The notes below the pieces were generated by a model, which was given only the letters and a program-made list of their open reading frames with translations, was not told the DNA's origin and made no database searches. A stretch of DNA of 64,000 nucleotides from Synergistaceae bacterium (GTDB taxonomy: Bacteria > Synergistota > Synergistia > Synergistales > Aminobacteriaceae). Shown here one piece after another: positions 1 to 8,125 of the stretch (position 1 is its first letter; every line of letters starts with the position of its first letter). The stretch is taken from positions 1-64,000 of the forward strand of contig JAIRYN010000056.1 in NCBI GenBank assembly GCA_031267575.1, read 5' to 3'. The position numbers and the translations under genes were made by a program.

Positions 1-2186
1 GGGTCGCGCCCGGCGATATATTTTTCAACGGCGTGTATATGTTCAGCGTGACTCGCGTCTTTCCACACGTGGCCTTCCGTCGCTAAAATGTGAAACGGCG
101 CGACGCGAAGGTCATCCAGCGAGGGCGACGGCCAGCAATAGCGCCGATACGCTTCGGTGTAGCGCCCTAGGGCCTCGTCGCGCTCTTTATATTTTTTTAA
201 GAGTCCACCGAGGTCGACGTTCAACCCTGACGTGTTTTCTTTGACTTCGAAGGGCTCGGCCCCTCTTGTGTTCGCCTCTTCGAGGGCTTTGACGGCTGTG
301 GACAATCCGAGACGCCCGGCTTCTCCAGTCGCGGCGTATTGCTCGGAGAGCAATTTCTGCGCCTTTGCGGACCACGGCATCAGCTCGGTGTCAAGGCAGA
401 CCCAATCCGTCGAAAAATCCTCCCAGAAACGAGTGACGTTTAAAATGTCGCCTAAACGCGCGAGTAATTTGCCCTCACGATCTTCGTTTGACGCGTCGAA
501 AAAATGCCTGCCGGTGCGGGAGTAGACGATACCTCGCGAACCGTCGTCCACTCCGAATCGAGAACGAGCCGTTTTCTCGTCGCGGCAAAGAACGATCACG
601 GCGCGGCTGCCCATGTGTTTTTCCTCGCATATGACGGTTTCCACACCGTTCGCCTGAAAGTACGCGAACGCCTCGGTTGGTTGCTCCAGATAATCGTCCA
701 ACGGGCTTGTCGCGCAAGGAGACATTGTGGGCGGAAGATAAATGAGCCATCTCGGATCCGCCGCGAAGCGGCTCATGATTTCAAACGCTGCGAGAGAATT
801 TTCTTCCATAACGAGAATACGGCCATGCAAACTCGTTTCGATACGGCGTTTCCCCATAACGTCTTTCGCGTCGAGGGAATAACCGCGATCTTCGAAAACC
901 GGTGAAAGCGGTCGGAGGGGCGTATAATATTCGCGCGCCGCCTCGACGCCGACAAATTCTTTCTCCGGCCAGCGCATGGCCGTCAAACGCCCTCCAAAAA
1001 CGCAGCCTGTATCGATGCAAAACGTGTTGTTCAACGCCCGAACTTCTTCCAAAGCGATGTGTCCGTAGACCACGGCAGCCTGACCGCGGTAATCCTCTGC
1101 CCAGTCGATACGCTCCGGCAGACCAAATTCGTCCCGTTCGCCCGTTGTTTCGCCGTAGAGACAGAATGCCCGAACACGTCCAGACGCCCGGCCCTGGAAT
1201 TTCTCGCGCACACCGGCGTGCGCGACGACAAGTTTCCCGCCGTCGAGTACGTAGTGGCTGACGAGGCCGTTCAAAAATTCTTTCACAGCCTCGCGAAACG
1301 CCGGTGTTTCGTTTTCGAACGCCGCAATGGTGACGTCGAGGCCGTGGGTAGCCGCTACGCTGGAATCGTTGAGGTATTTCAATAACTTGACGTCGTGGTT
1401 TCCGGGAACGCAAATTGCCGACCCCGCGCGGGTCATGTTCATGACCAACCGCAGCGTCTCGACGTTTTTCGGACCCCGATCGCAGAGGTCGCCGAGGAAA
1501 ATGACCCTGCGTGCAGGCGCCGTGCGGATGGGGTCTCCCTCCCAGGAAGCGGAATAATTTCGCGCGTCCACGGTGTAGCCCAATTTGGTCAGGAGTTCAC
1601 ACAACTCGTCGAAACAGCCGTGAATGTCGCCGATGATATCGAATGGCCCTCGCTGGTCGCGCTTGTCGGTCCACAATGGAACGCGCACGATTTCGAGGTT
1701 TTCGAGTTCTTCGGGGGATTTTAGGACATGGACGTGACGAAACCCCTCTTTACGCAGGTGTTTCAGCGACTGACGGAGTGAACGCATGTGGCTGCGGATG
1801 ACGTGGGGCGGATAATTACGCGCCGGGTTCGCTTTGTTTCGCTCCTGGCAAAGTGACTCCGGGAAATCGAGCACGATGGCGACGGCATGGACGTCCTGTT
1901 CCCGCGCAAGTTCGAGCAGGGCTTTCCGCGCCTCTTTTTGCACGTTCGTCGCGTCGATGACGACAATTTTCCCCGCGTTTAGCCGCTTGCCAGCTACATA
2001 ATAGAGCACGTCGAACGCGTCTTTCGTCGCTTTTTGATTGGCTTCGTCGTCGGAAACCATAGCGCGGAAAAAGTCGGAACTCAAAATTTCCGTCTGTTTA
2101 AAAAAACGAGAGGCAAAAGTCGATTTCCCGCTCCCAGACGCCCCCACCAGCGCCACCACCGACAGGTTCGGTATGTCTATTCGCAT
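1..2186 (-). CDS. pnkp: Polynucleotide kinase-phosphatase-ligase Pnkp (partial, C-terminus beyond left edge)
   Basis: The end-healing and sealing enzyme of the bacterial Pnkp-Hen1 RNA repair system. About 728 residues are visible in one open frame that runs off the left edge; family members are about 850 residues. In order: a P-loop 5'-kinase domain (GASGSGKS at residues 15-22, then an IDATN strand), a metallophosphoesterase 2',3'-phosphatase domain (GDIHGC near 185, GDLCDRG, GNHD near 259), and an adenylyltransferase domain with nucleotidyl lysine motif EEKHMGSR (Lys near 523). The start ATG overlaps the stop of hen1 by 8 bases, so the two are translationally coupled. By family knowledge the kinase phosphorylates 5'-OH ends, the phosphatase removes 2',3'-phosphates, and the third domain ligates with Hen1 help. 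All three active-site signatures look intact. Confidence 0.93.
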   Translation of the reverse strand, partial: MRIDIPNLSVVALVGASGSGKSTFASRFFKQTEILSSDFFRAMVSDDEANQKATKDAFDVLYYVAGKRLNAGKIVVIDATNVQKEARKALLELAREQDVHAVAIVLDFPESLCQERNKANPARNYPPHVIRSHMRSLRQSLKHLRKEGFRHVHVLKSPEELENLEIVRVPLWTDKRDQRGPFDIIGDIHGCFDELCELLTKLGYTVDARNYSASWEGDPIRTAPARRVIFLGDLCDRGPKNVETLRLVMNMTRAGSAICVPGNHDVKLLKYLNDSSVAATHGLDVTIAAFENETPAFREAVKEFLNGLVSHYVLDGGKLVVAHAGVREKFQGRASGRVRAFCLYGETTGERDEFGLPERIDWAEDYRGQAAVVYGHIALEEVRALNNTFCIDTGCVFGGRLTAMRWPEKEFVGVEAAREYYTPLRPLSPVFEDRGYSLDAKDVMGKRRIETSLHGRILVMEENSLAAFEIMSRFAADPRWLIYLPPTMSPCATSPLDDYLEQPTEAFAYFQANGVETVICEEKHMGSRAVIVLCRDEKTARSRFGVDDGSRGIVYSRTGRHFFDASNEDREGKLLARLGDILNVTRFWEDFSTDWVCLDTELMPWSAKAQKLLSEQYAATGEAGRLGLSTAVKALEEANTRGAEPFEVKENTSGLNVDLGGLLKKYKERDEALGRYTEAYRRYCWPSPSLDDLRVAPFHILATEGHVWKDASHAEHIHAVEKYIAGRD

Positions 2187-3616
2187 TTTACGAAAACTCC
2201 CATCTGTGTCTGGGTTCCGAGTTCTTCATCGACGTCCCCGATATCGCTGAACGTGACTTCGTAACCGTTCCGCCTCGCGGTTTCGCTGCCCCACGTGTGA
2301 AACTCCTCGCGCGTCCACTCGAACCGGTGGTCGCGGTGGCGTAAAGGTGTAATAAAAAATTCGAATTTTTCGTTGTACTCGATGTTCGGTGTCGTGATGA
2401 CGACGATCCGCGGGCGCGCGTGCACAAACAATACATCCTCGAAGGCGCCGAAGCGATTTTTGTCGATGTGCTCGATAACCTCGATGCAGGTCGCGGCGTC
2501 ATATCCCGCAAAACGTTCGTCCCGGTAAGTCAGCGATCCCTGGAAGAGCGCGAATCTCGAAGCGGTTTTTTCGGGCATTTTTTCGACATGGAGACGCCGT
2601 TTCGCCTTTTCGAGCGCAAAAATCGACGCGTCCGTGCCGGCGACGCGGGCAAAGGATTTTTCGCGCAGAAGCAGACGCAGTAAGTTCCCCTCTCCGCACC
2701 CCAGATCGAGGACGGTGGACGCGCCATTTGACAGCAACGTCGCAACCACCGTTTCGAGGCGTCTGGTATTCAAATTTTTCTTGACCTCCGGTTTCAGGTC
2801 CGCTTTTTTGTCTACTTTATCTACTTTTTTGTCTACTTCGTCTATTTTTTCGTCTACTTCGTCCACTTCTTCTGTCGCGCCCGACTCGTCGTTGTCGAGG
2901 CGTTCCATCGCCATCCGCGTTAGGTGTTTTCGGCTCGCCAAATAACGCTGAACGATGAAATCCCGTTTAGGATGATTTTCCAGCCAACCTGTTCCTTTTT
3001 CCAACAATTTGTCTATCTCGTCCACGCCGACCCAATAGTGTTTTCTGCGGTCGAACACCGGTATAAGAACATAGAGATGAGCGAGGAGATCCTTCAAGAG
3101 ACACCGGCCGGAAAGCGAGAGATTCACGTAACACCCCTCTCCCCACTCCGGGAATTTTTCGTCGAGCGGTTCTTTTGAATAATGGACTTCATAACCGAGG
3201 GGCGCGAAAATGCGGTCGATCATTTCGACGTCGCCGCGGCAGGGCAACGCCGATAGTGTCGCCTCCAGATCGTGCTGGGAAGAGGCGAGTTCCGTTTTTT
3301 TGTCGCACCGTCCGGTGAGCGCCGTGCCAAAAACACGCGCTATTGTCGTGCTCATAAAAGACGAACTGACATAAGGACGGTCGTTGACGTAATCGAACAA
3401 GCCTCCGCCCCTCGTCCCTTCCTTGCCCTTCGCCAGGTCGATGGGGTCGATGTCGAGCAGGAGGGCGGCGGTACATCGCTCATCGGACGCTTCAGGGTAA
3501 AAAACATAAGCGAGCCCGTAACTGAGTTCGAATTTCTGCGGACGATTGGGGTTCTTGTGAAGCAGATATCCCAGGTCTGTCGCGTTTTTGCCCTGGTACG
3601 TTATTGTTAATAGCAT
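2177..3616 (-). CDS. hen1: Hen1 3'-terminal RNA ribose 2'-O-methyltransferase
   Basis: Partner of Pnkp; by family knowledge it methylates the 2'-OH at the 3' end of a broken RNA so that the repaired junction resists renewed cleavage. 479 residues. Residues 1 to about 240 match the bacterial Hen1 N-terminal region that stimulates Pnkp ligation (MLLTITYQG, DLGYLLHK, VFYPEA). The SAM-binding loop DLGCGEG is at 304-310. The metal-binding set is E379, E382 and H383 (CIEVIEH) with H427 or H430 (RHRDHRFEW). The start chosen has an AAAGGA ribosome site 8 bases upstream; an in-frame ATG 33 bases earlier lacks one. Residues 250-272 are a repetitive charged VDEVD/VDKVDKK linker encoded by degenerate tandem repeats. 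First gene of the hen1-pnkp pair. Confidence 0.94.
   Translation of the reverse strand: MLLTITYQGKNATDLGYLLHKNPNRPQKFELSYGLAYVFYPEASDERCTAALLLDIDPIDLAKGKEGTRGGGLFDYVNDRPYVSSSFMSTTIARVFGTALTGRCDKKTELASSQHDLEATLSALPCRGDVEMIDRIFAPLGYEVHYSKEPLDEKFPEWGEGCYVNLSLSGRCLLKDLLAHLYVLIPVFDRRKHYWVGVDEIDKLLEKGTGWLENHPKRDFIVQRYLASRKHLTRMAMERLDNDESGATEEVDEVDEKIDEVDKKVDKVDKKADLKPEVKKNLNTRRLETVVATLLSNGASTVLDLGCGEGNLLRLLLREKSFARVAGTDASIFALEKAKRRLHVEKMPEKTASRFALFQGSLTYRDERFAGYDAATCIEVIEHIDKNRFGAFEDVLFVHARPRIVVITTPNIEYNEKFEFFITPLRHRDHRFEWTREEFHTWGSETARRNGYEVTFSDIGDVDEELGTQTQMGVFVKCE
2803..2870. repeat. Degenerate tandem repeat encoding the Hen1 inter-domain linker
   Basis: Repeated GTCTACTT/GTCTATTT-type units (9-12 bp) read on the minus strand as alternating VDE and VDK steps. 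They lie exactly between the ligase-stimulating and methyltransferase domains, so length changes in multiples of three would be tolerated. One of several in-gene expansions in the window. Confidence 0.8.
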
Positions 3617-3801
3617 GTTTTCCATCCTTTGTCGGCAGGAGCTTCTCATGTCAAATCATTAGAAAAGCTCGATATTCTCCCACACGCCCGCAGCACGTCT
3701 CAGTATTCATGGCCATCATTGTATCATCTGTCTCGTATAAGGTGCCGCTCGAATCGCTGCCAGAGCTTCGGCCACCAGAGCGCTACGCAAACTCCAAAGA
3801 T

Positions 3802-4235
3802 TCAGAGGCAGCCGATGGGAAATATCCAGTTCGCTCCGTCCAGCGGAAGCAATTCTCCATACGTACACACTAAAACGTACACACCAAAGCACCTGGCTCG
3901 CGCTTTATGCTGGCGCACTGATCAAACTGAACAAAGGACGCGATGTCTTCTTTGCGCGGGGTTGCGGTTTTTTTAATTTCGACAGGATAGAACGCGCCGT
4001 TTTCCAGAATGAGCAAGTCAATTTCATTTCCCTGCCAGTCCCTGTAAAAATAAAATGGAGGCCGCAGTTCACCTTTATTGTAGCAGCTTTAAGGGCTTCA
4101 GAGATATCGAGCCTTGTATAATGGCATCCCATATTTTCTCCCCTGTCATCATTTTCGAGGCGGTGTTCTTACGTGCCGCGCGATAACTTTCTGTGGGAAT
4201 AAAAGGCATATCGAATGGGTCGCCTTGTATTAACA
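3802..4235 (-). pseudogene. DUF4143/AAA_14 ATPase remnant
   Basis: Wreck of an ATPase with a C-terminal DUF4143 nuclease-like region, a family often found as orphan genes. A first piece reads LIQGDPFDMPFIPTESYR and later IWDAIIQGS, matching the middle of the family. After an apparent internal deletion a second piece reads GELRPPFYFYRDWQGNEIDL and IKKTATPRKEDIASF, the family's conserved C-terminal part. The final frame is then broken by a 14-bp tandem duplication; deleting one copy rejoins GALVCTYGELLPLDG in frame with a normal end. The P-loop part is missing. Not functional. Confidence 0.8.
3861..3888. repeat. 14-bp tandem duplication inside the DUF4143 pseudogene
   Basis: Unit ACGTACACACTAAA occurs twice with one mismatch. 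On the minus strand it creates a stop and a frameshift; removal of one copy restores the family reading frame. It is direct evidence that the local tandem-duplication process mutates genes. Confidence 0.85.
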
Positions 4236-4309
4236 TATTTAACATTCAATATTAAATTTGTCAAAACTAAAATGCAAACCCCTCCTGAATACAGTTTCCA
4301 CACTTCTCT

Positions 4310-4343
4310 CCATTGGGGGGATTGCCGCCCCCCAATGGTTTTT
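4310..4343 (+). terminator. Strong stem-loop with T-run (reads as terminator on + strand)
   Basis: CCATTGGGGGG, a 7-base loop and CCCCCCAATGG form an 11-bp perfect stem followed by TTTTT on the plus strand. It lies just past the stop of the minus-strand transporter gene. No T-run follows the stem in that direction, so a terminator role for the transporter is less certain than a hairpin role. Confidence 0.6.
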
Positions 4344-4365
4344 CCTGTCTTCTGTAGGTTCTTTA

Positions 4366-5742
4366 CTAGAAGAATTTCTCAATGTAGCCGAAAATGAAAA
4401 TAATGGCGACCGCGCAGGGAATAACATAGGTTACATAGGCGCGCAACGCCTGAGGAATCTTCGCACCCTTTCCCGCGTTGGCCTCGGTCACGAAGTTATC
4501 CCAGCCCCAGCCGTAGCGGGAACAGCAAAACAGCAGATAGACGATGGCGCCCAGAGGCAGGAGGTTGTTGCTGACGATGAAGTCCTCCAGGTCCAGCACC
4601 ATGGAGCCCTCGCCCATAGGCATGAAGCTCGACCAAATATTGAAACCGAACACGCAAGGCAACGAGAGAATGAAAATGGCGAAGAAGTTGAACACGCTGG
4701 CTTTCTTGCGGTTCCAGCCCCAAGCGTCCATAGAACTGGCGATGAGAAGCTCGAAGACCGCCACCACCGTAGTCATGGCCGCAAAACTCATGAACAGGAA
4801 GAAGAGGACGCTCCACAGGCGTCCCTGAGGCATGTTGTTAAACATGGTCGGCAAGGTGACGAAGATCAGCCCCGGCCCAGCGCCAGGCTCGATGCCGTAG
4901 GCGAAGCACGCGGGAAAGATGATGAGCCCCGCGAAAAGGGCCACGAAGGTGTCGAGTGATGTGATGATAATGGACTCACCCAGCAGAGTTCGATTGCGGT
5001 CAATGTAGCTTCCGAATATCGCCATGCTTCCAATTCCCAAGCTCAGGGTAAAAAACGCCTGCCCCAGCGCGGCGTAAACAGTATTCCAGACACCGTTTTC
5101 GAGAAGTCTTCCGAGGTCGGGTTTCAAATAAAAGTCGAGGCCCTTCTCCGCCCCGGGCAGAGTGACCGAGCGGACGGCAAGGAGGAACACGATGACCAAC
5201 AGACCGCACATCATTACCTTCGTGGCTCGCTCCACCCCTTTTTGAAGCCCTCTGGCACAGATCAGTGACCCCAACCCCACCGCGAGGACGAGCCAGAAAG
5301 ATAACCCCCAAGGATCCTTGAGCATCGAACCGAAAAACACACCTACCTGATCGGCCGTCAGACCCTCCAAGCTCCCTGTCAGGTTATACCACGTGTACGC
5401 CAACATCCAACCCGTGACGGTGGTGTAAAACATCATCAGAATATAGTTTCCGGCCAGCCCGAAATAGCCAAAAATAGACCAAGATGTTCCTTTCGGCTGC
5501 AACGCTCTAAATGAGCCGATAACACTCTGCTTCGAGCCGCGCCCTACCGCGAACTCCATGACCATGACGGGCATGGCCAGGCATAAGAGGAAAGCAAGAT
5601 AGATCAGTACAAAGGCCCCCCCTCCGAAGCGGCCGGTAATATAGGGAAAACGCCAGACGTTCCCTAGACCTATAGCACAACCAGCAGACAAAAAGATAAA
5701 ACCTAAGCGACTCCCTAACGACTCTCTGCCTTTTTCTTGCAT
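4366..5742 (-). CDS. Sodium:neurotransmitter symporter (SNF/NSS) family transporter
   Basis: Inner-membrane sodium-coupled importer, probably of an amino acid or related amine; the substrate cannot be read from sequence. 458 residues with about 11-12 hydrophobic helices. The N-terminus carries the family signature AGCAIGLGNVWRFPY, whose backbone and side chains form the sodium and substrate sites, followed by GGGAFVLIY. GQAFFTLSLGIGSM in helix 6 and MSFAAMTTVVAVFE in helix 8 also fit. The start at 5742 is preferred because AAGGAG lies 9 bases upstream; an in-frame TTG three codons earlier sits inside that site. The gene stands alone on its strand. Confidence 0.92.
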   Translation of the reverse strand: MQEKGRESLGSRLGFIFLSAGCAIGLGNVWRFPYITGRFGGGAFVLIYLAFLLCLAMPVMVMEFAVGRGSKQSVIGSFRALQPKGTSWSIFGYFGLAGNYILMMFYTTVTGWMLAYTWYNLTGSLEGLTADQVGVFFGSMLKDPWGLSFWLVLAVGLGSLICARGLQKGVERATKVMMCGLLVIVFLLAVRSVTLPGAEKGLDFYLKPDLGRLLENGVWNTVYAALGQAFFTLSLGIGSMAIFGSYIDRNRTLLGESIIITSLDTFVALFAGLIIFPACFAYGIEPGAGPGLIFVTLPTMFNNMPQGRLWSVLFFLFMSFAAMTTVVAVFELLIASSMDAWGWNRKKASVFNFFAIFILSLPCVFGFNIWSSFMPMGEGSMVLDLEDFIVSNNLLPLGAIVYLLFCCSRYGWGWDNFVTEANAGKGAKIPQALRAYVTYVIPCAVAIIFIFGYIEKFF

Positions 5743-6065
5743 ATTTCTCAACTCCTTCTGAATTTTTTAATTCCCACAGTATAGCAGAAGGGGAAAACTT
5801 GCGGCTTTTAGTGATCCGTAAAACTTAAAAGTGTAACAAAAAAAGTATATAACCTAAATATAGTAAGGTATATTATAAGCTGCCGGGCGCTGGCCTTCCT
5901 GCAGATCATCGCCTTTGGTGGATATTTGACGCTGTCCTTATTTCGATATTTGCTCCCCATAGTGATGAAATATCTGTAGCCGCATTCCGTCTCCTGGGCA
6001 CACAAAATTTAAAGGGACCCCTGGTGGCGCCCCTCGACTTCTATTCCCGGATTAAAGTTACTCTC
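5743..6065. other. Gene spacer without a supported gene
   Basis: This 323-base spacer separates the transporter start from the flavodoxin stop. It holds the transporter's ribosome site and an AT-rich stretch at 5810-5880 that may contain its promoter. A 65-codon frame on the minus strand (5808-6005) has no ribosome site and no recognisable family. Nothing else is supported. Confidence 0.5.
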
Positions 6066-6494
6066 TCAGGAAGCCGCGATTTCCTCCCCGTAGGCGATGC
6101 ACTTGCTGGAGCTGGCGTCGTCGGGCGTCTCATGGACGGCAAGCCCCTCTCCTATCAATTGCGCTCCCGCGTCTCGAACACGGGTCGCCCATGCCCGAAG
6201 CCACTCTCCGTCACCCCAGCCATAAGATCCAAAAATAGCTACCTTTTTGCCCTTGAGCGTTGGCACTGCGTTGGAGAAAAATGGTTCCATTTCGGCCTCT
6301 TCGATGGTCTCTACACCCATGGACGGTGATCCAAACGCGATGATGTCGTAGTCCGCCAACTCGGCCACAGTAGCCTCGCCGACGGTTTTCTTTACCACTG
6401 ACGCGCCCTTGTCCAGCGCTCCTTTCGCGATCAACTCCGCCACCTTCTCCGTATTCCCCGTACCCGACCAATAAACGACGATTACTTTAGACAT
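6066..6494 (-). CDS. Flavodoxin
   Basis: Small FMN-binding electron carrier of 142 residues, the usual size of a short-chain flavodoxin. The phosphate-binding loop WSGTGNTE is at residues 9-16, the first isoalloxazine loop is around GSPSMGVETIEE, and the second is GSYGWGDGEW. AAGGAGG precedes the ATG. It lies downstream of the DUF3793 gene on the same strand with a 67-base gap, so the two may be co-transcribed. In an anaerobe with ferredoxin-linked hydrogenase and Etf systems it probably replaces ferredoxin under iron limitation or serves a specific reductase; this role is inference. Confidence 0.94.
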   Translation of the reverse strand: MSKVIVVYWSGTGNTEKVAELIAKGALDKGASVVKKTVGEATVAELADYDIIAFGSPSMGVETIEEAEMEPFFSNAVPTLKGKKVAIFGSYGWGDGEWLRAWATRVRDAGAQLIGEGLAVHETPDDASSSKCIAYGEEIAAS

Positions 6495-6561
6495 GCGAGA
6501 TCCTCCTTAAAGTGATTTATGGTGTTTTAACAAAATAATAATTAAACTGTAAGCGTTTAAG

Positions 6562-7218
6562 CTATAGCAAGGACTGCTCCCGACGGATTATCGACCGTAC
6601 AGCTCGATGCTCTGCTCTCCTGAAAATCCGAAACGTCCTACGCGCCCGCCGAACGTTACCATACACTTTCCAATACCCGACGGCCAACGGGCTTTTGCCT
6701 TTGTCGCGGATAAACCCCTCAACATCCTCTGGAGGATAGCCCAGGAAAAGCCCTATCTCGTGGGGAAACAGAAACCTCTCCCTCATTTCCCGTGTCTCCA
6801 TAAAACGCGCCTTTAGGCGCTCCAGGCAGGCATCCACACAAGGAATACACTTCTCATAACCCAAAGGGTTCAAAATACTCACGGCTTTTTCTGAAAAAAG
6901 CGCGCGGGCTAAATGGCCTTTTTTGTAGAGCATGAGAAGCATCGCGCTGTCGTTGGGCATGACCCGAGAGGAAAGGGCGAGGGCCTCCACCCGAAACTTG
7001 CGAAGCAATTCCTCTTTTCTGGAACACCATGCCGCTACGATGCCGTCATCTCCCCCACGCCGGAGGTTGATCAGGCTTCCCGGTTTTAGACCCTGGATGG
7101 TAGGAGCGGCAAAATAGGTCAGCAGAGACTCAATGTACTCGCCGGTGTCCTTTTCTTTGATCAAGCTCATAAACGCTCGCATCATGTGCATACCCTTCTT
7201 CATCCACCTATCACTCAC
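6562..7218 (-). CDS. DUF3793 family protein
   Basis: A 218-residue cytoplasmic protein of unknown function. The family signature is the C-terminal block HEIGLFLGYPPEDVEGF followed by GYWKVYG. A conserved Cys pair sits in CIPCVDACLERL. The true start is uncertain: GTG 7218, ATG 7203, ATG 7191 and ATG 7185 are in frame, and the upstream region is an 11-bp tandem repeat whose every unit holds an AGGTG ribosome-site-like core. A promoter with TTGACA and TATCAT 17 bases apart lies upstream at 7327-7355. It is followed on the same strand by the flavodoxin gene, suggesting a linked redox or metal-related role that I cannot specify. Confidence 0.85.
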   Translation of the reverse strand: MSDRWMKKGMHMMRAFMSLIKEKDTGEYIESLLTYFAAPTIQGLKPGSLINLRRGGDDGIVAAWCSRKEELLRKFRVEALALSSRVMPNDSAMLLMLYKKGHLARALFSEKAVSILNPLGYEKCIPCVDACLERLKARFMETREMRERFLFPHEIGLFLGYPPEDVEGFIRDKGKSPLAVGYWKVYGNVRRARRTFRIFRRAEHRAVRSIIRREQSLL

Positions 7219-7248
7219 CTATCACTCACCTATTATTCACCTATTATT
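7205..7248. repeat. Four 11-bp tandem repeats at the DUF3793 gene start
   Basis: Units CACCTATCACT (two copies) and CACCTATTATT (two copies). Read on the minus strand each unit supplies an AGGTG ribosome-site core, and the two GTGATAGGTG-type units also a GTG codon. Because 11 is not a multiple of three, successive GTG codons fall in different frames. Confidence 0.9.
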
Positions 7249-7326
7249 CATCCCTTAACTTTAAAAGCATCGAACAAAGAAACAAAAGAAAAAAACAGAA
7301 AATTTTTCATGTTTGATCTAACGAAC

Positions 7327-7355
7327 ATGATAAATGCTAAGAAGAATCATGTCAA
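7327..7355 (-). promoter_or_regulatory. Sigma-70-type promoter for DUF3793-flavodoxin
   Basis: TTGACA at 7355-7350, a 17-base spacer and TATCAT at 7332-7327, about 100 bases upstream of the DUF3793 start. Position, spacing and orientation are good; the start site would be near 7320. Confidence 0.65.
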
Positions 7356-7461
7356 TAGAAAATATCCATCTTATTACAGTCCAGATTTTATCCGCATTTA
7401 AAATTATAAAAGGCACTTGGAAATCCTTGATGATTTTTGACGTTAATCTTGTTTCAACCCC

Positions 7462-7489
7462 TTGACAGGTTTAAAATTTGAGATAGAAT
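7462..7489 (+). promoter_or_regulatory. Sigma-70-type promoter with no gene downstream
   Basis: TTGACA at 7462-7467, a 16-base spacer and TAGAAT at 7484-7489. It points into an intergenic stretch that ends in a hairpin plus T-run after about 70 bases, so it may drive a small RNA. Confidence 0.55.
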
Positions 7490-7495
7490 GTTTCT

Positions 7496-7563
7496 ATCAA
7501 CAAACAAATATGCGATAAATAAGTCGCTTAAAGATAACGCCCCCTCTTGTTCAGGCGTTTTTA
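7496..7563 (+). ncRNA. Candidate small RNA (promoter to terminator)
   Basis: The predicted transcript runs from the promoter at 7462-7489 to a hairpin made by AACGCC (7536-7541) and GGCGTT (7554-7559), followed by TTTT. It has no supported coding frame: a long plus-strand frame crosses it but lacks a ribosome site. It could also read on through the next hairpin. No known RNA family was recognised. Confidence 0.35.
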
Positions 7564-7571
7564 ACACCCCC

Positions 7572-7623
7572 AAAAAAGAAGGAGAGAGTTTGCGAGGTCC
7601 CCCCTCCAAACTCTCTCCTTCTT
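7572..7623 (-). terminator. Intrinsic terminator of the mbh operon
   Basis: A perfect 17-bp stem (7576-7592 with 7607-7623) and 14-base loop, followed on the minus strand by a run of T. It lies about 80 bases past the stop of the last hydrogenase gene. Confidence 0.9.
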
Positions 7624-7701
7624 TGTATTCTTTGTGTTTTGCGTGTTTTGTGATTTTTTTAACCTTTTTGACTGGCTTTGTGGTGTTTTTCCGAATAGAC
7701 G

Positions 7702-8115
7702 TTAGGCCTTTGCCGTGGCCGGACCGGTGTCCGTGGTGATGTTCTGTTTTCGCTTATAGGAGGAGATCATATACGTCCCCGACATGGAAAGACATTTTAC
7801 GGGGCAGATCTCCGTGCATTGAGCGCAGAAACAACAGCGGTCGTTGTGAATAATGATTTTCTTCTCCTCCGGCAGGTAGTCCGTGGCGTTGGCCGGGCAA
7901 ACCTTGACGCAGAGTCTGCACCCGATGCACTTGGCGCGATTGTAGTCGAGCTGGCCCCGGAAACGTGCGCCCACGGGAATCGGCGACTTCGGCGGATTCG
8001 CCGGATCGGACAGGACCGCGGTCAAAGAGGGCGGCATATGCGCGGCGGGGAAGAGGTTTGTAAAGGGCTTTGAACACAACTGACTCCAGAGCTGGAATAA
8101 TATGCGCGTGATCAT
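7702..8115 (-). CDS. mbhN: Hydrogenase ferredoxin-like subunit MbhN (NuoI-like)
   Basis: Electron-transfer subunit of the membrane-bound hydrogenase; carries electrons from ferredoxin toward the small subunit. 137 residues with two [4Fe-4S] motifs: CIGCRLCVKVCP and CCFCAQCTEICP, both in CxxCxxCxxxCP spacing. The N-terminal third is a membrane-contact and linker region, as in NuoI/EchF relatives. It is the last gene of the operon; its start lies 10 bases past the mbhM stop. The frame matches the usual length for this subunit. Confidence 0.92.
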   Translation of the reverse strand: MITRILFQLWSQLCSKPFTNLFPAAHMPPSLTAVLSDPANPPKSPIPVGARFRGQLDYNRAKCIGCRLCVKVCPANATDYLPEEKKIIIHNDRCCFCAQCTEICPVKCLSMSGTYMISSYKRKQNITTDTGPATAKA

Positions 8116-8125
8116 TTGGGACCTG

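Noticed and set aside
1-2186. Apparent fragmentation of the pnkp region into short overlapping frames
   Set aside because: Direct minus-strand translation shows one open frame from 2186 to the window edge with all domain motifs in order, so the gene is simply cut by the window and not broken.
4258-4959. Long plus-strand open frame opposite the sodium symporter gene
   Set aside because: It is the antisense shadow of a clear transporter gene, has no ribosome site and shows no family features.
5808-6005. 65-codon minus-strand frame between the transporter and flavodoxin
   Set aside because: No ribosome site, no recognisable family, and AT-rich low-information sequence; left as part of the spacer.
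7488-7739. 83-codon plus-strand frame across the mbh terminator
   Set aside because: It runs through two hairpins, lacks a ribosome site and overlaps the mbhN end; coding is unlikely.
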